A stretch of DNA of 64,000 nucleotides, from the NCBI GenBank assembly GCA_030524675.1, contig JAUNGE010000008.1:24974-88973 (forward strand), read 5' to 3'. Of the stretch, positions 56,363 through 64,000 are shown one piece after another. The translations under genes were made by a program, and so were the position numbers. Numbering within the stretch: position 1 is the stretch's first letter; each line of letters opens with the position of its first letter. The stretch is from a bacterium. GTDB taxonomy: Bacteria; Bacillota; Clostridia; Lachnospirales; Lachnospiraceae. The notes beneath the pieces were generated by a model, which was not told the origin of the DNA, did no database searches, and worked only from the letters and a program-made list of their open reading frames with translations.

Positions 56363-57838
56363 CTATTTCTCCACCCGATATTTGCTGGGCGTACTCCCTG
56401 TATACCGCTTGAATGCCTTGCAGAAATAATTGGCGTCCAGATATCCCACGGCCTCCGCTGTATCCTGCACGCTACACAGCCCGCTTTTCAGCAATTTCTT
56501 TGCTTTCTCCATCCGCACGGCTTCAATATAGGCTGTAATCGTCATATTTTTCTTCTTTTTAAATGCCAAAAGCAGCGAGGAAGAACTCATGAAAAACTGC
56601 CGTTCCAACTCTTCCATCTGCAGATTTCCTGCATAATTCTCCTGAATATAGAGCGCTACCCGCTGTGCCAAGTCACTGTTGTCCTTCGAGGTCATCTCAT
56701 CCATCAGCACTTCAACCAGCTGGCAAAGCCGGTCTCTGATATCTTCGGCCCTCTCAAACAACAGAATAAAATTTGTCCTCCTAAAATCATTGGTATAAAG
56801 CTGCACTTCCGCTATCAGCCCCGTCTCCCATCCGGCGCGGAATAAAAGTTCTATCACTGTACTGACAATCATCTCAATGATAACCGCATTCTGAAACTGG
56901 TCCCACGCAAAATCCATCAGATACGAAACCAAACTTTGTCTCGCCATCCGATAATCCTTCTTTGAGAGTGCGGAACGCGCCATCGCCAATTTCGGCGTGT
57001 TGTAGGGTGAAATATCAAAGAAGTCATCCTTGTAACTGGCCCAGAGAAAAATACGGCGGGAGGTATCAAACAGTTTTTCCTTGGACGCCGAGACCGCTTC
57101 TGCAATGCAGTGCAGAAACGCATCCTTCTCCATCCCCTGCGTACCTCTGTATACCTCCGAGATTCCCGCCACCATATCATACCCCGCCCAGGGGCCATCA
57201 ACCAGCGCTGTCAACTCTGCAGCCAATGCTGTAAGGTCGATTCGGTCTTTCCAGATACAAAATACCTGACAGAGCGGCATATTGTGGCCCAGCACACGCG
57301 CCAGCGTTCCCTGCCCCATGAGATATTTCTGCAGTATTTTTTGGCTGTGAACCGCATTTTCCTGCCCACTTTTCTCATATATGGAAAAACAGGCAAACTC
57401 CTGCCCTTCCAGCTGACTGCCCTGAAAATCATACAAATTCAGGCTCTTTTCTCCCTCTTCTTTTTTCTCCATGCGCGAGAGCAGACGCCTCAATGTCTTA
57501 TCCATCTCCTGCTCATCCAGCGGTTTCAGCAGGTAATCGAAGACTCCTCTCTCTATCGCCTTTCTCGCATATTGAAAATCACTGTAAGCGCTGATAATGA
57601 TAATAAAAATATCTGGATACTCATCCATCAGCAGTGTAGTCAAATCAAATCCGTCCAAAATCGGCATCCGAATGTCCACAAACAGCAAATCCGGTTTCAA
57701 TACCGGCACTAACTCATACGCCTCCTGCCCATTGGACGCCTCACCCACCACTTCCATATGGTAGGCAGTCCAGTCAATTCTGTTGCAAAAACTCTTCCGA
57801 ATATAAAATTCATCATCCACAATCATGACTCGATACAT
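56363..57838 (-). CDS. response regulator with AraC DNA-binding domain, YesN type
   Basis: 491 residues: receiver (MYRVMIVDDE, Asp in LLFVDIRMPILDG, Lys in YLLKPLDEQ), a long middle domain of about 260 residues, and two AraC helix-turn-helix units (LQMEELERQFFMSSSSLL, VQDTAEAVGYLDANYFCKAF). ATG at 57838 has GGAGGAGAAAC upstream and lies inside the kinase gene's 3' end (26-base overlap). It probably drives the ABC/GH2 genes downstream. Confidence 0.93.
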   Translation of the reverse strand: MYRVMIVDDEFYIRKSFCNRIDWTAYHMEVVGEASNGQEAYELVPVLKPDLLFVDIRMPILDGFDLTTLLMDEYPDIFIIIISAYSDFQYARKAIERGVFDYLLKPLDEQEMDKTLRRLLSRMEKKEEGEKSLNLYDFQGSQLEGQEFACFSIYEKSGQENAVHSQKILQKYLMGQGTLARVLGHNMPLCQVFCIWKDRIDLTALAAELTALVDGPWAGYDMVAGISEVYRGTQGMEKDAFLHCIAEAVSASKEKLFDTSRRIFLWASYKDDFFDISPYNTPKLAMARSALSKKDYRMARQSLVSYLMDFAWDQFQNAVIIEMIVSTVIELLFRAGWETGLIAEVQLYTNDFRRTNFILLFERAEDIRDRLCQLVEVLMDEMTSKDNSDLAQRVALYIQENYAGNLQMEELERQFFMSSSSLLLAFKKKKNMTITAYIEAVRMEKAKKLLKSGLCSVQDTAEAVGYLDANYFCKAFKRYTGSTPSKYRVEK

Positions 57839-59639
57839 GTTTCTCCTCCTTCCAGTAAGGAATTCGTATCCGAATATCCGTGCCTTCTCCCATCTCACTC
57901 CGGATAGTCATAGAATATTCTTTTCCAAAATACAATTTCAGACGCAGATGCACATTCAGCAGACCCGTATTGCTGGAATTTTCCATCATTTTCAGATAAT
58001 TCTCATTCTCTGCTGCCATCTGTTCCTGCAGCCGCCTCAGCTTTGCCGGAGAAATGCCGCATCCATTGTCCATAATACGGATTTCCACCTCTGTGCCATC
58101 CTTTTTCGCACTCACATACACCAGACCTCCGTTCGCCCTGTTGTCCATGCCATGACCAATCGCATTCTCCATCAGCGGCTGCAGGGAAAATTTCACAATT
58201 TTCGCATCAAGGCACTCCGGATCCACTGCATACCGCGGCTCGAAACTGCCGCCCATCCGCATTGCCATCACCTTTGTATAATTCTGCACCTGCATCAGCT
58301 CATCCTTTATGGTACTGTTTCCCGCCATCCTGGTATTATAACGAAGCATGGCGCTGATACACTTGCAAATCTCAATAATCTCCTGATTCTGCCCCTCCGA
58401 GGCCATCCCCATCAAAGTCTCCATGCTGTTATAAATAAAATGGGGGTTAATCTGCTGCTGCAGCGCCTTAATCTGCGCCTCGCTGAGAAGCGCCTGCTTC
58501 GCCTCGATTTTTCCCACCAGTTCACGAATCTGCGCCGCCATCTCATTGAACTTCACAATCACCCGCTCAATCTCATCGTCCGCGCTGGGGTTCACCTGAA
58601 TCTCCAGCTCTCCTCTCTTCATGGCGTTCATACCCTCTGTCAGCCGCAGCATGTTTTGGTTTAAAATAACGCTGTTTTTGTCCACTACAGTCAGGCAAAC
58701 TGCCAGCGTCAAAAGCAGAATTGTAAGGAGCAAAAATCCTATGATAATGCTCTGCTGATACAGTCCCCTTTTAGAAATACTGATTGCCACAATCCATCCT
58801 GTTTTCTCGGAAATCCCACAATAAATAAAAGATTTTCCAGTGGATATCTCGCGAATACCGCCGGAAATATTCTCAGAGAAACTTTCTTTTGGCATCTCCA
58901 TCTTTTCCCCCGTATAAAACAGCACTTCTCCGTCTTTTGATACAATTTCCACACCTTCCACACCAATATAGTTTAACATCAACTGCTCCTGAAGCTTTGC
59001 CAGGTCCATGTCAATGCGCAGATATCCCACAACGCGGTTGCTGTACAAGTCATCAATCCGGTAAATCATGGAATGTACGAAATCTCCGCTGCTTAGTTCT
59101 CCCTCAGAATGAATATTTGTCAGCAGTATTTTCTTTTCGCCCGATTCATGCAGCTGCTGGTACCAAAAACTTGTCTTAAAATTTACAATCATGCTATAGT
59201 AGGTGTTGGTATAAATGGAATACGCATATCTGGGGGACTTCTCTTTATAAAAAGTCAGCTGCAAGTCACTGCGGGAGTGGTAATAAATCTGTTCTATACT
59301 TTTTAGCATCTGCATATTGCTGCTCGTATCTGTCTCCGATTTCAGCATATTGTTCAGCGATTCATTGTAGATAATGGCATCTGCAATCTGGTCAATCTGC
59401 CTGAAATACTGGTCCAGCACCTGAAGATTCGCAATCAGCATATTTTCTCCCGAAGACTTGGTGTTCTCATAAATCGTGTGATAAAAAAACATATATGCGA
59501 ACACATATGTCACCAAGTTCGATACCAAAATCAGAATCAGCATATTCCAGCTGATGCGGCGCATAAAAGAGCGCTTTTTTTTCTTTTTCATGGAACGATT
59601 CTTTGAACTTTGCAGCGAAATTTTCACTGGAATTTTCAC
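57813..59639 (-). CDS. sensor histidine kinase, YesM type, GTG start
   Basis: 608 residues: N-terminal span (about 33-53), extracellular sensor of about 230 residues, second span near 290-315, HAMP-like linker, phospho-His in QQINPHFIYNSMETLMGM, ATPase motifs MENAIGHGM and DNGCGI. The GTG start at 59639 overlaps the stop of the upstream binding-protein gene (GTGA), with GGATGG ten bases upstream, so it depends on translation of that gene. Confidence 0.92.
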   Translation of the reverse strand: MKIPVKISLQSSKNRSMKKKKKRSFMRRISWNMLILILVSNLVTYVFAYMFFYHTIYENTKSSGENMLIANLQVLDQYFRQIDQIADAIIYNESLNNMLKSETDTSSNMQMLKSIEQIYYHSRSDLQLTFYKEKSPRYAYSIYTNTYYSMIVNFKTSFWYQQLHESGEKKILLTNIHSEGELSSGDFVHSMIYRIDDLYSNRVVGYLRIDMDLAKLQEQLMLNYIGVEGVEIVSKDGEVLFYTGEKMEMPKESFSENISGGIREISTGKSFIYCGISEKTGWIVAISISKRGLYQQSIIIGFLLLTILLLTLAVCLTVVDKNSVILNQNMLRLTEGMNAMKRGELEIQVNPSADDEIERVIVKFNEMAAQIRELVGKIEAKQALLSEAQIKALQQQINPHFIYNSMETLMGMASEGQNQEIIEICKCISAMLRYNTRMAGNSTIKDELMQVQNYTKVMAMRMGGSFEPRYAVDPECLDAKIVKFSLQPLMENAIGHGMDNRANGGLVYVSAKKDGTEVEIRIMDNGCGISPAKLRRLQEQMAAENENYLKMMENSSNTGLLNVHLRLKLYFGKEYSMTIRSEMGEGTDIRIRIPYWKEEKHVSSHDCG

Positions 59640-61051
59640 TTGGAAACCATCCTTTCCGCCAACTGACTTTTATAGTTCCACAGAGCAGTTTCCAGCGACA
59701 CCTCCCCCAACAGATAGGACCAGATATTGTCATGCAACAGATTCATGGACATCGTATAATCTGTCGTGGCAGGAAAACTGGAAATCTCCTCCTTTGGGAA
59801 AAAATATTCCGTATGCTTTGGCATCTGCATGCTGTCCTGAAAAATCTGACGAATTTCATCGGAATTCCAGGCAGGCAGAATTCCTTTTGCTGCAATCTGC
59901 TTTGCTCCTTCCTCCCCGCTGGCATACTTCAAAAATAATGCCGCCTCTTCCTTCTTCTGTGATTTTTTTGCCACCATCAAAACAGCAGGACTTCCAATCG
60001 CATAAAATTTTTCGCCTGTATCTGCGTCTGTACCTGTGTCTGTCTGCTCCTTTGCATTTTCATTTGTATTGCTATTTTCATTTGTATTTACAGATTCTTT
60101 TATATGTTCATATACTTCCTGTCTCTCCTCGTAGGATTCTCGGCTCTCCCAGTGGGGAAGTTTTGCCACATCATAGGAAAAATCCGGATATTCGCTCTCG
60201 ATTCTCTCACGCATCATGGGCAGACACCACTCGCCGCAGTACATCATCGCCGCTTCCCCGCTCAGGAATCGTCCTACATAGTCCTTGCCGCCCATACTGG
60301 TCAGCTGATTGTAGGAAATCGCCGCTTTTCTCTCATATGTGAGTTCATAATTCCATTTTGCCGCCTCTGCGAACATCTCCAGGTCCTCTTCTTTCATCGG
60401 GTCCTCTGCTCCCACTGTTCTCACTGGCACTCTCCACCAGTTGCTCTCATAATTCAAAGAGCCGTACCTTCCCTTTTTGGGGTCCATCAACCGCTCTGCC
60501 ATGTCTGCATACTCCTCCCAGGTCCAGTCACCCTCTGGATATGGAATATTCTCCTCATCGAAAATATCTGTATTGTAGTATACCACCCAAGCACTGTTTC
60601 GATATGGAAGCATATAGATATCTGTCTCCTGCTGCAAAGATTCCATCAAGACCTGAATTCCACTCAAATCTGCGCCCTGCAGCAACCCGCTCAAATCCAT
60701 CACCTGATTTTTCTCAATCATCTGTGCAGCGGCAGCAGGCGTTCCTATTGCAATCACATCCACCACATTCTCACCATTGATAGCAATCTGAAGTCCCTGA
60801 ATATTCTCAGAACTCGGAAGATAATGCACATTTACCTGTATATCCGGATATTTTTCCGTAAATCCCTCCGCCAGCGCACGAAACGTCTCCATCTCATCAT
60901 ACCAGGCATACACTTCCAACACATTAGAAGAATTCTCATAATTCTCGGACTCTGCATCTTTCCTCTCTCCTTTTGTCAGCAGTACCAGAGTCACCAGAAA
61001 TGCCACTGCAAACGACATCCATAAAATCGTAATTCCTTTTTTCAATCTCAT
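59636..61051 (-). CDS. membrane-tethered sugar-binding protein coupled to the kinase
   Basis: 471 residues. One N-terminal span (residues 7-25) and no lipobox, then a family-1 binding fold very like the transport protein at 54822: PYRNSAWVVYYNTDIFDEEN with WTWEEY versus PYKTSSWVVYYNKDIFDTAN with WTWEEY. An Asn/Thr/Glu-rich insert (NTNENSNTNENA) near residues 325-350 is absent from the paralogue. The ATG overlaps the araC-type gene stop (ATGA) and its own stop overlaps the kinase start. It most likely presents the sugar to the kinase. Confidence 0.9.
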   Translation of the reverse strand: MRLKKGITILWMSFAVAFLVTLVLLTKGERKDAESENYENSSNVLEVYAWYDEMETFRALAEGFTEKYPDIQVNVHYLPSSENIQGLQIAINGENVVDVIAIGTPAAAAQMIEKNQVMDLSGLLQGADLSGIQVLMESLQQETDIYMLPYRNSAWVVYYNTDIFDEENIPYPEGDWTWEEYADMAERLMDPKKGRYGSLNYESNWWRVPVRTVGAEDPMKEEDLEMFAEAAKWNYELTYERKAAISYNQLTSMGGKDYVGRFLSGEAAMMYCGEWCLPMMRERIESEYPDFSYDVAKLPHWESRESYEERQEVYEHIKESVNTNENSNTNENAKEQTDTGTDADTGEKFYAIGSPAVLMVAKKSQKKEEAALFLKYASGEEGAKQIAAKGILPAWNSDEIRQIFQDSMQMPKHTEYFFPKEEISSFPATTDYTMSMNLLHDNIWSYLLGEVSLETALWNYKSQLAERMVSK

Positions 61052-61524
61052 GCCTGCAGAAATTCCTTTCTCAAAACGACAATATTAGAATGTTCCAGTG
61101 ATATCGGCGATATCCGCGGCATTGCCTGCACCTGCTGTGCCTGATATGCACTGGGTGCTGTTCCCACATATTTACAAAAATTTTTATAAAAAAGGGAATA
61201 TTCCTGATATCCAACCGCCTCACTGACATCCTGCGCCGGAATTCCTGTGCGAATCATTTTCAGAGCAGCCGCTATGCGCCGTTCCGTCAGATATTCATGA
61301 ATGGTCTGCCCTGTCTCCTGTTTAAATGCCCGCATGAGATGATATTTGCTGACATACAGTTTTTCTGACAAAGCATCCACGGTTATCTTTTCAGAAAAAT
61401 GTACGTCCAAATAGTCCAGTGCTTCTTTAATATAAGATGGCATTTTCTTTCTTCTGACAGAAACAATATCAATCACTTTACACGCCTGTTCCGCCCGTGT
61501 TTCTCCTTTTGTCTGCTCCTTCAA
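61048..61524 (-). CDS. small AraC-family transcription regulator, TTG start
   Basis: 158 residues, nearly only the double helix-turn-helix: VDALSEKLYVSKYHLMRAFKQ and AQDVSEAVGYQEYSLFYKNFCKYVG. No ligand domain. The TTG at 61524 has AAGGAG and AAGG upstream; the next ATG (61443) has no good site. It begins an operon of overlapping genes (binding protein, kinase, regulator). Confidence 0.85.
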   Translation of the reverse strand: MKEQTKGETRAEQACKVIDIVSVRRKKMPSYIKEALDYLDVHFSEKITVDALSEKLYVSKYHLMRAFKQETGQTIHEYLTERRIAAALKMIRTGIPAQDVSEAVGYQEYSLFYKNFCKYVGTAPSAYQAQQVQAMPRISPISLEHSNIVVLRKEFLQA

Positions 61525-61717
61525 GATTCCTTCTCTCCTTTCAAGACTATTGTATACGTTTTCTTCTCTAAGTACATTTTAAAATTTACAAACTTTTTTC
61601 GTTAGAAAATTTCCGCAAACAAATTAGTACTTTTCTACAATTTTTCATTCCAAAATGCACTTTTATTCGTCCTTTTATCTTTTTTCTTAACTTGCAGAGA
61701 GAATGGTGTGCATCCCA

Positions 61718-61770
61718 CCCTGAAGGCTTTTTTCTATAATAGGAGGCTTGAGAAGAATTTCCTATTATAC
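61718..61770. repeat. 53-bp hairpin repeat, copy D
   Basis: CCCTGAAGGC, T-tract, then TATAATAGGA (61735-61744) pairing with TCCTATTATA (61760-61769) around CTT-GAG-AAG. 43 of 53 bases match 36831-36883. It lies directly behind the terminator U-tract of the lipoprotein gene, as copy C does behind the riboswitch terminator. The 316-base gap 61525-61840 holds this and the terminator; the rest is A/T-rich leader. Confidence 0.7.
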
Positions 61771-61805
61771 AAAAATTCCCCTGCTGCACTTTTGCAGCAG
61801 GGGAA
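61771..61805 (-). terminator. strong intrinsic terminator of the lipoprotein gene
   Basis: TTCCCCTGCTGCA pairs perfectly with TGCAGCAGGGGAA (13 pairs, 4-base loop) and five U follow on the minus strand. Confidence 0.92.
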
Positions 61806-61840
61806 TCCATTCCTGTCCATTCTTTTACTTACTATTCTTT

Positions 61841-63757
61841 TTATTCATTCTGTGTTGTCCCGCTTTCTGTTTCTGCTCTGCCTCTTCCGCCTCTTCCACT
61901 TCCTGATTCACCTTCTGCTTGCGGCCTTCCAGCTCCGCCTCTTCCGGCTGCTGCGTCTCCTTGCGCTTCTGGTCTTTCCATTCCGTCCTTTCCAGCTCCC
62001 ATGCCGCCTCGGCCAAAGCCACCTCGGCCGGACGAATTTCCATACTGCGTCACAGCCCCATCGACCTGCACATTCACACTCTCCTCTCCAGTCTGTATCT
62101 CATATGTCTCTCCCTGTCTCAAATCCGGCGTACTGAGAATCAGACAGGAAAATGCACGGCCTACCTGCCTCTCCAACACTTCTTTTCCCTCACTGTCAAG
62201 CAGGCGCACTGTACTTCCAGCCTGCTTTGTGCCATCATAAAAGACGGCAATGGATGCCTGTGAGGAGTCCTGCGAAAACATCTGTACCATTCCGCTGCTG
62301 CCAGTCGCCATGAGGATTCCTCCACTTATCGTACCAGTTCCATCAAAATCCAGAGCGCTGTTTCCATTGCTCTCCGGCCCTTCCACATAGATGGTTCCGC
62401 CCTCTACGAACAGATCTCCATTGGAATCCAGACCATCTCCCAGGGCGCTCACAAATACTTCCCCGCCGATTATCTTAATATAGGCGCCTTCTGTCACAGA
62501 AAATGCCTTCCCGCCGAATCGGTCCTGGTTGCCGGAAGCATCCACACCGCCTGCAGCATTGATTCCATCATCCTCAGACACAATGGAAATCGTACCGCCG
62601 CTGATATCCACAGTCAGTCCTTCCAATCCCTCATAACTCTTCTCTACCGAAATCACACCGGCACTGACAGAAAGTGCTCCATCCGCATGAACTGCATCAT
62701 CCTCTGTGGAGAGTGTCAGAGTCCCGCCGGAGATTGTGACATCTCCATTGCTGTGAATCGCATCATCCTCAGATGTGACAGAAAAAGTTCCATCCACAAT
62801 CTCTATTCCTGTCTCAGACAGAATGCCTTTTTTCTCCGCCTGAATCGTAAACGTGCCGCCCAAAATCCGCACATAGCCCTTCTCAGTATCTGTATCATTG
62901 CTGGACTGGATTCCGTCACCTCCCGCCTGCAGCACAAAAGTTCCGCCTTCTATCTGCACCGAATCTTTTCCCTTGATTGCGTCGTTGATTGCCTGAATCT
63001 GGTATTCTCCTGCTTTTATAGTCAAATCATCTTTTCCGCGGATTCCGTCCTGATACTGTCCATTGACTTCCAGAATTCCATTCCCTTCCAAAACAATATC
63101 ATCTTTGCTGAAAATCGCCGCATTCGGCTCATCCTCGCCTTCCGTGTCATACTGGTAAGAAGTCCCGTCTGTGACAGAATTATGTGTATTCTCTGCTGTC
63201 TCGATGGTAATACACCCACTCTGCACACCATAAATCGCTGAAGAGTTCGAGTTGGAAATCGAGAAATTGTCCAGAATCAATCGAATCTCATCGTCTTTTC
63301 CAGCATCCACCAGAATCTGCCCTTCTTCCAGAGTCCCTGTCAGACGATACGTTCCAGCAGACGAAATCGTCACTTGATGTTCTGCTGCCTTCGCACCTGT
63401 GCCAGATATGCGGATATTGCCGTTTTCCGCTGAAATCACTGTTTCTTCTCCCACATTCTGTTCTTCCTTGTTTTCTTCCTCCTTCTCCGTTTCTGTGGAG
63501 GATGCCTGCATCTCATTCTCTCTCATGCCACTCTCATCCTCTTCCCCTCCAGAAACACTTTCAGATATCTGTTCTGCGCCGCCACTGCTGCCGCCGTTCG
63601 TATTCCCCGTTTCCGCGGCCGTGCCGCATCCGGCAACCGAAGAAATCAGCAATCCTCCCGCCATTCCCAGAGCCAGAAAATGGCGTTTTCTTCTATTCCA
63701 TCGTTTTCTATTCCATTGTTTTCCATCCCATCGCATTTCCTGTATCCAACGTACCAT
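61841..63757 (-). CDS. lipoprotein with carbohydrate-binding (Cthe_2159/DUF4353) beta-helix
   Basis: 638 residues. A Trp/Arg-rich N-terminus, a hydrophobic stretch and lipobox SSVAGC (Cys44), an acidic linker, then from about residue 110 a repetitive beta-helix of short Gly/Asp-rich turns (IEGGTFVLQAGGDGIQSSND, VDISGGTISIVSEDDGINA) as in Cthe_2159-type polygalacturonate-binding proteins. The last 75 residues are a Gly/Arg/Glu-rich low-complexity tail (GRGGFGRGGMG). GGAGG lies seven bases before the ATG. Probably a surface protein binding acidic polysaccharide. Confidence 0.88.
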   Translation of the reverse strand: MVRWIQEMRWDGKQWNRKRWNRRKRHFLALGMAGGLLISSVAGCGTAAETGNTNGGSSGGAEQISESVSGGEEDESGMRENEMQASSTETEKEEENKEEQNVGEETVISAENGNIRISGTGAKAAEHQVTISSAGTYRLTGTLEEGQILVDAGKDDEIRLILDNFSISNSNSSAIYGVQSGCITIETAENTHNSVTDGTSYQYDTEGEDEPNAAIFSKDDIVLEGNGILEVNGQYQDGIRGKDDLTIKAGEYQIQAINDAIKGKDSVQIEGGTFVLQAGGDGIQSSNDTDTEKGYVRILGGTFTIQAEKKGILSETGIEIVDGTFSVTSEDDAIHSNGDVTISGGTLTLSTEDDAVHADGALSVSAGVISVEKSYEGLEGLTVDISGGTISIVSEDDGINAAGGVDASGNQDRFGGKAFSVTEGAYIKIIGGEVFVSALGDGLDSNGDLFVEGGTIYVEGPESNGNSALDFDGTGTISGGILMATGSSGMVQMFSQDSSQASIAVFYDGTKQAGSTVRLLDSEGKEVLERQVGRAFSCLILSTPDLRQGETYEIQTGEESVNVQVDGAVTQYGNSSGRGGFGRGGMGAGKDGMERPEAQGDAAAGRGGAGRPQAEGESGSGRGGRGRAETESGTTQNE

Positions 63758-63792
63758 GTATTTTCCTCCTGTTCTCTTATATTTTTATTCTG

Positions 63793-63991
63793 TGATACCA
63801 GGGTCCCAAGGTCAGAAATCCGATGCAAGCTTGCTTGCAAGAGGATTTTTGACTTTGGGACCCGCCAAAAACATGAATAAGTAGCCATTTTTCAAAGAAA
63901 AATGAGCGAATTATGAATGTTTTTGAGGATTGCGGGAGCATATAATGCGGAGCAATCTGGTATCAAAGGGGTCAAAATACCTTTTGACCCC
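63793..63991 (+). ncRNA. structured RNA candidate, four-way junction, copy B
   Basis: Read on plus. P1: UGAUACCA (63793-63800) with UGGUAUCA (63958-63965). P2: 63801-63821 with 63843-63863, 21 pairs of which two are G-U, capped by UGCAAG-CUUG-CUUGCA. P3: CAAAAACAU (63866-63874) with AUGUUUUUG (63917-63925), tandem GA/GA mismatch, AUAA/UUAU, then CAUUUUUC-AAA-GAAAAAUG. P4: GAUUGC (63928-63933) with GCAAUC (63952-63957) around GCAU-AUA-AUGC. Then a hairpin GGGGUCAAAA-UACC-UUUUGACCCC (63968-63991). Same plan as 21048-21244. No gene overlaps it. Function unknown. Confidence 0.75.
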
Positions 63992-64000
63992 AACATCATT

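Noticed and set aside
1..64000. CRISPR arrays, transposases, prophage, rRNA or tRNA genes
   Set aside because: Nothing supporting any of these was seen on either strand; short tRNA genes could only be fully excluded by a tRNAscan run.

Overview
The window looks like a chromosomal segment of a Gram-positive anaerobe of the Clostridia, most likely a gut Lachnospiraceae (Blautia-like). The evidence is a moderate G+C content, many sugar ABC transporters paired with YesM/YesN-type two-component systems, a flavodiiron protein, a SpoVB-type flippase, a TPP-controlled thiCWMED operon, a split cobalamin-dependent methionine synthase, BspA-type leucine-rich repeats and GGAGG ribosome binding sites. The genus is an inference. 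No rRNA, tRNA, CRISPR array, transposase or phage gene was seen. Nearly all genes lie on the minus strand; only a radical SAM gene and spoVB are on plus.

Layout: 1-6.8 kb, a sugar ABC cassette (response regulator, kinase, binding protein, two permeases, then the start of a Gfo/Idh dehydrogenase). 6.8-10 kb, a zinc-type ABC transporter and an HPr-like protein. 10-14.2 kb, metH, its separate reactivation domain and metF. 14.4-20 kb, flavodiiron protein, MATE pump, HD-domain protein, Fe-alcohol dehydrogenase and a small anchored protein. 20-26.5 kb, radical SAM protein, cell-wall amidase, mnmA with a cysteine desulfurase, and an aldo/keto reductase. 26.5-31.9 kb, a 1435-residue LRR protein without a signal peptide, and a dihydrouridine synthase. 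32-37 kb, the thiamine operon with promoter, riboswitch and terminator. 37-42 kb, spoVB, an MBL hydrolase, an NhaC antiporter and a HAD phosphatase. 42-46.6 kb, a sensory cluster of two membrane-anchored binding proteins around a NarX/NarL-type pair, with no permease. 46.9-50 kb, a mannose-family PTS. 50.3-61.5 kb, a GH2 glycosidase, ABC transporter and its coupled AraC/binding-protein/kinase/regulator operon. 61.8-63.8 kb, a Cthe_2159-like lipoprotein.

How the parts fit: three separate sugar-sensing modules sit beside two ABC importers, a PTS and a GH2 enzyme, so the organism is tuned to oligosaccharides. The met genes make methionine with B12 and methyl-folate. The thi genes make the pyrimidine half of thiamine and salvage the thiazole half. 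MnmA and the desulfurase can form tRNA 2-thiouridine.

The most unusual signal is non-coding. Two loci (21048-21244 minus and 63793-63991 plus) have almost no primary sequence in common but fold by eye into the same roughly 200-nt RNA: a four-way junction with a conserved CUUG tetraloop, tandem G-A mismatches in the third arm, a GAUUGC/GCAAUC fourth arm with compensatory changes, and a hairpin just 3'. A possible 5' remnant lies at 50255-50280. A second, unrelated 53-bp hairpin repeat occurs twice (36831 and 61718), each time directly behind the U-tract of an intrinsic terminator.
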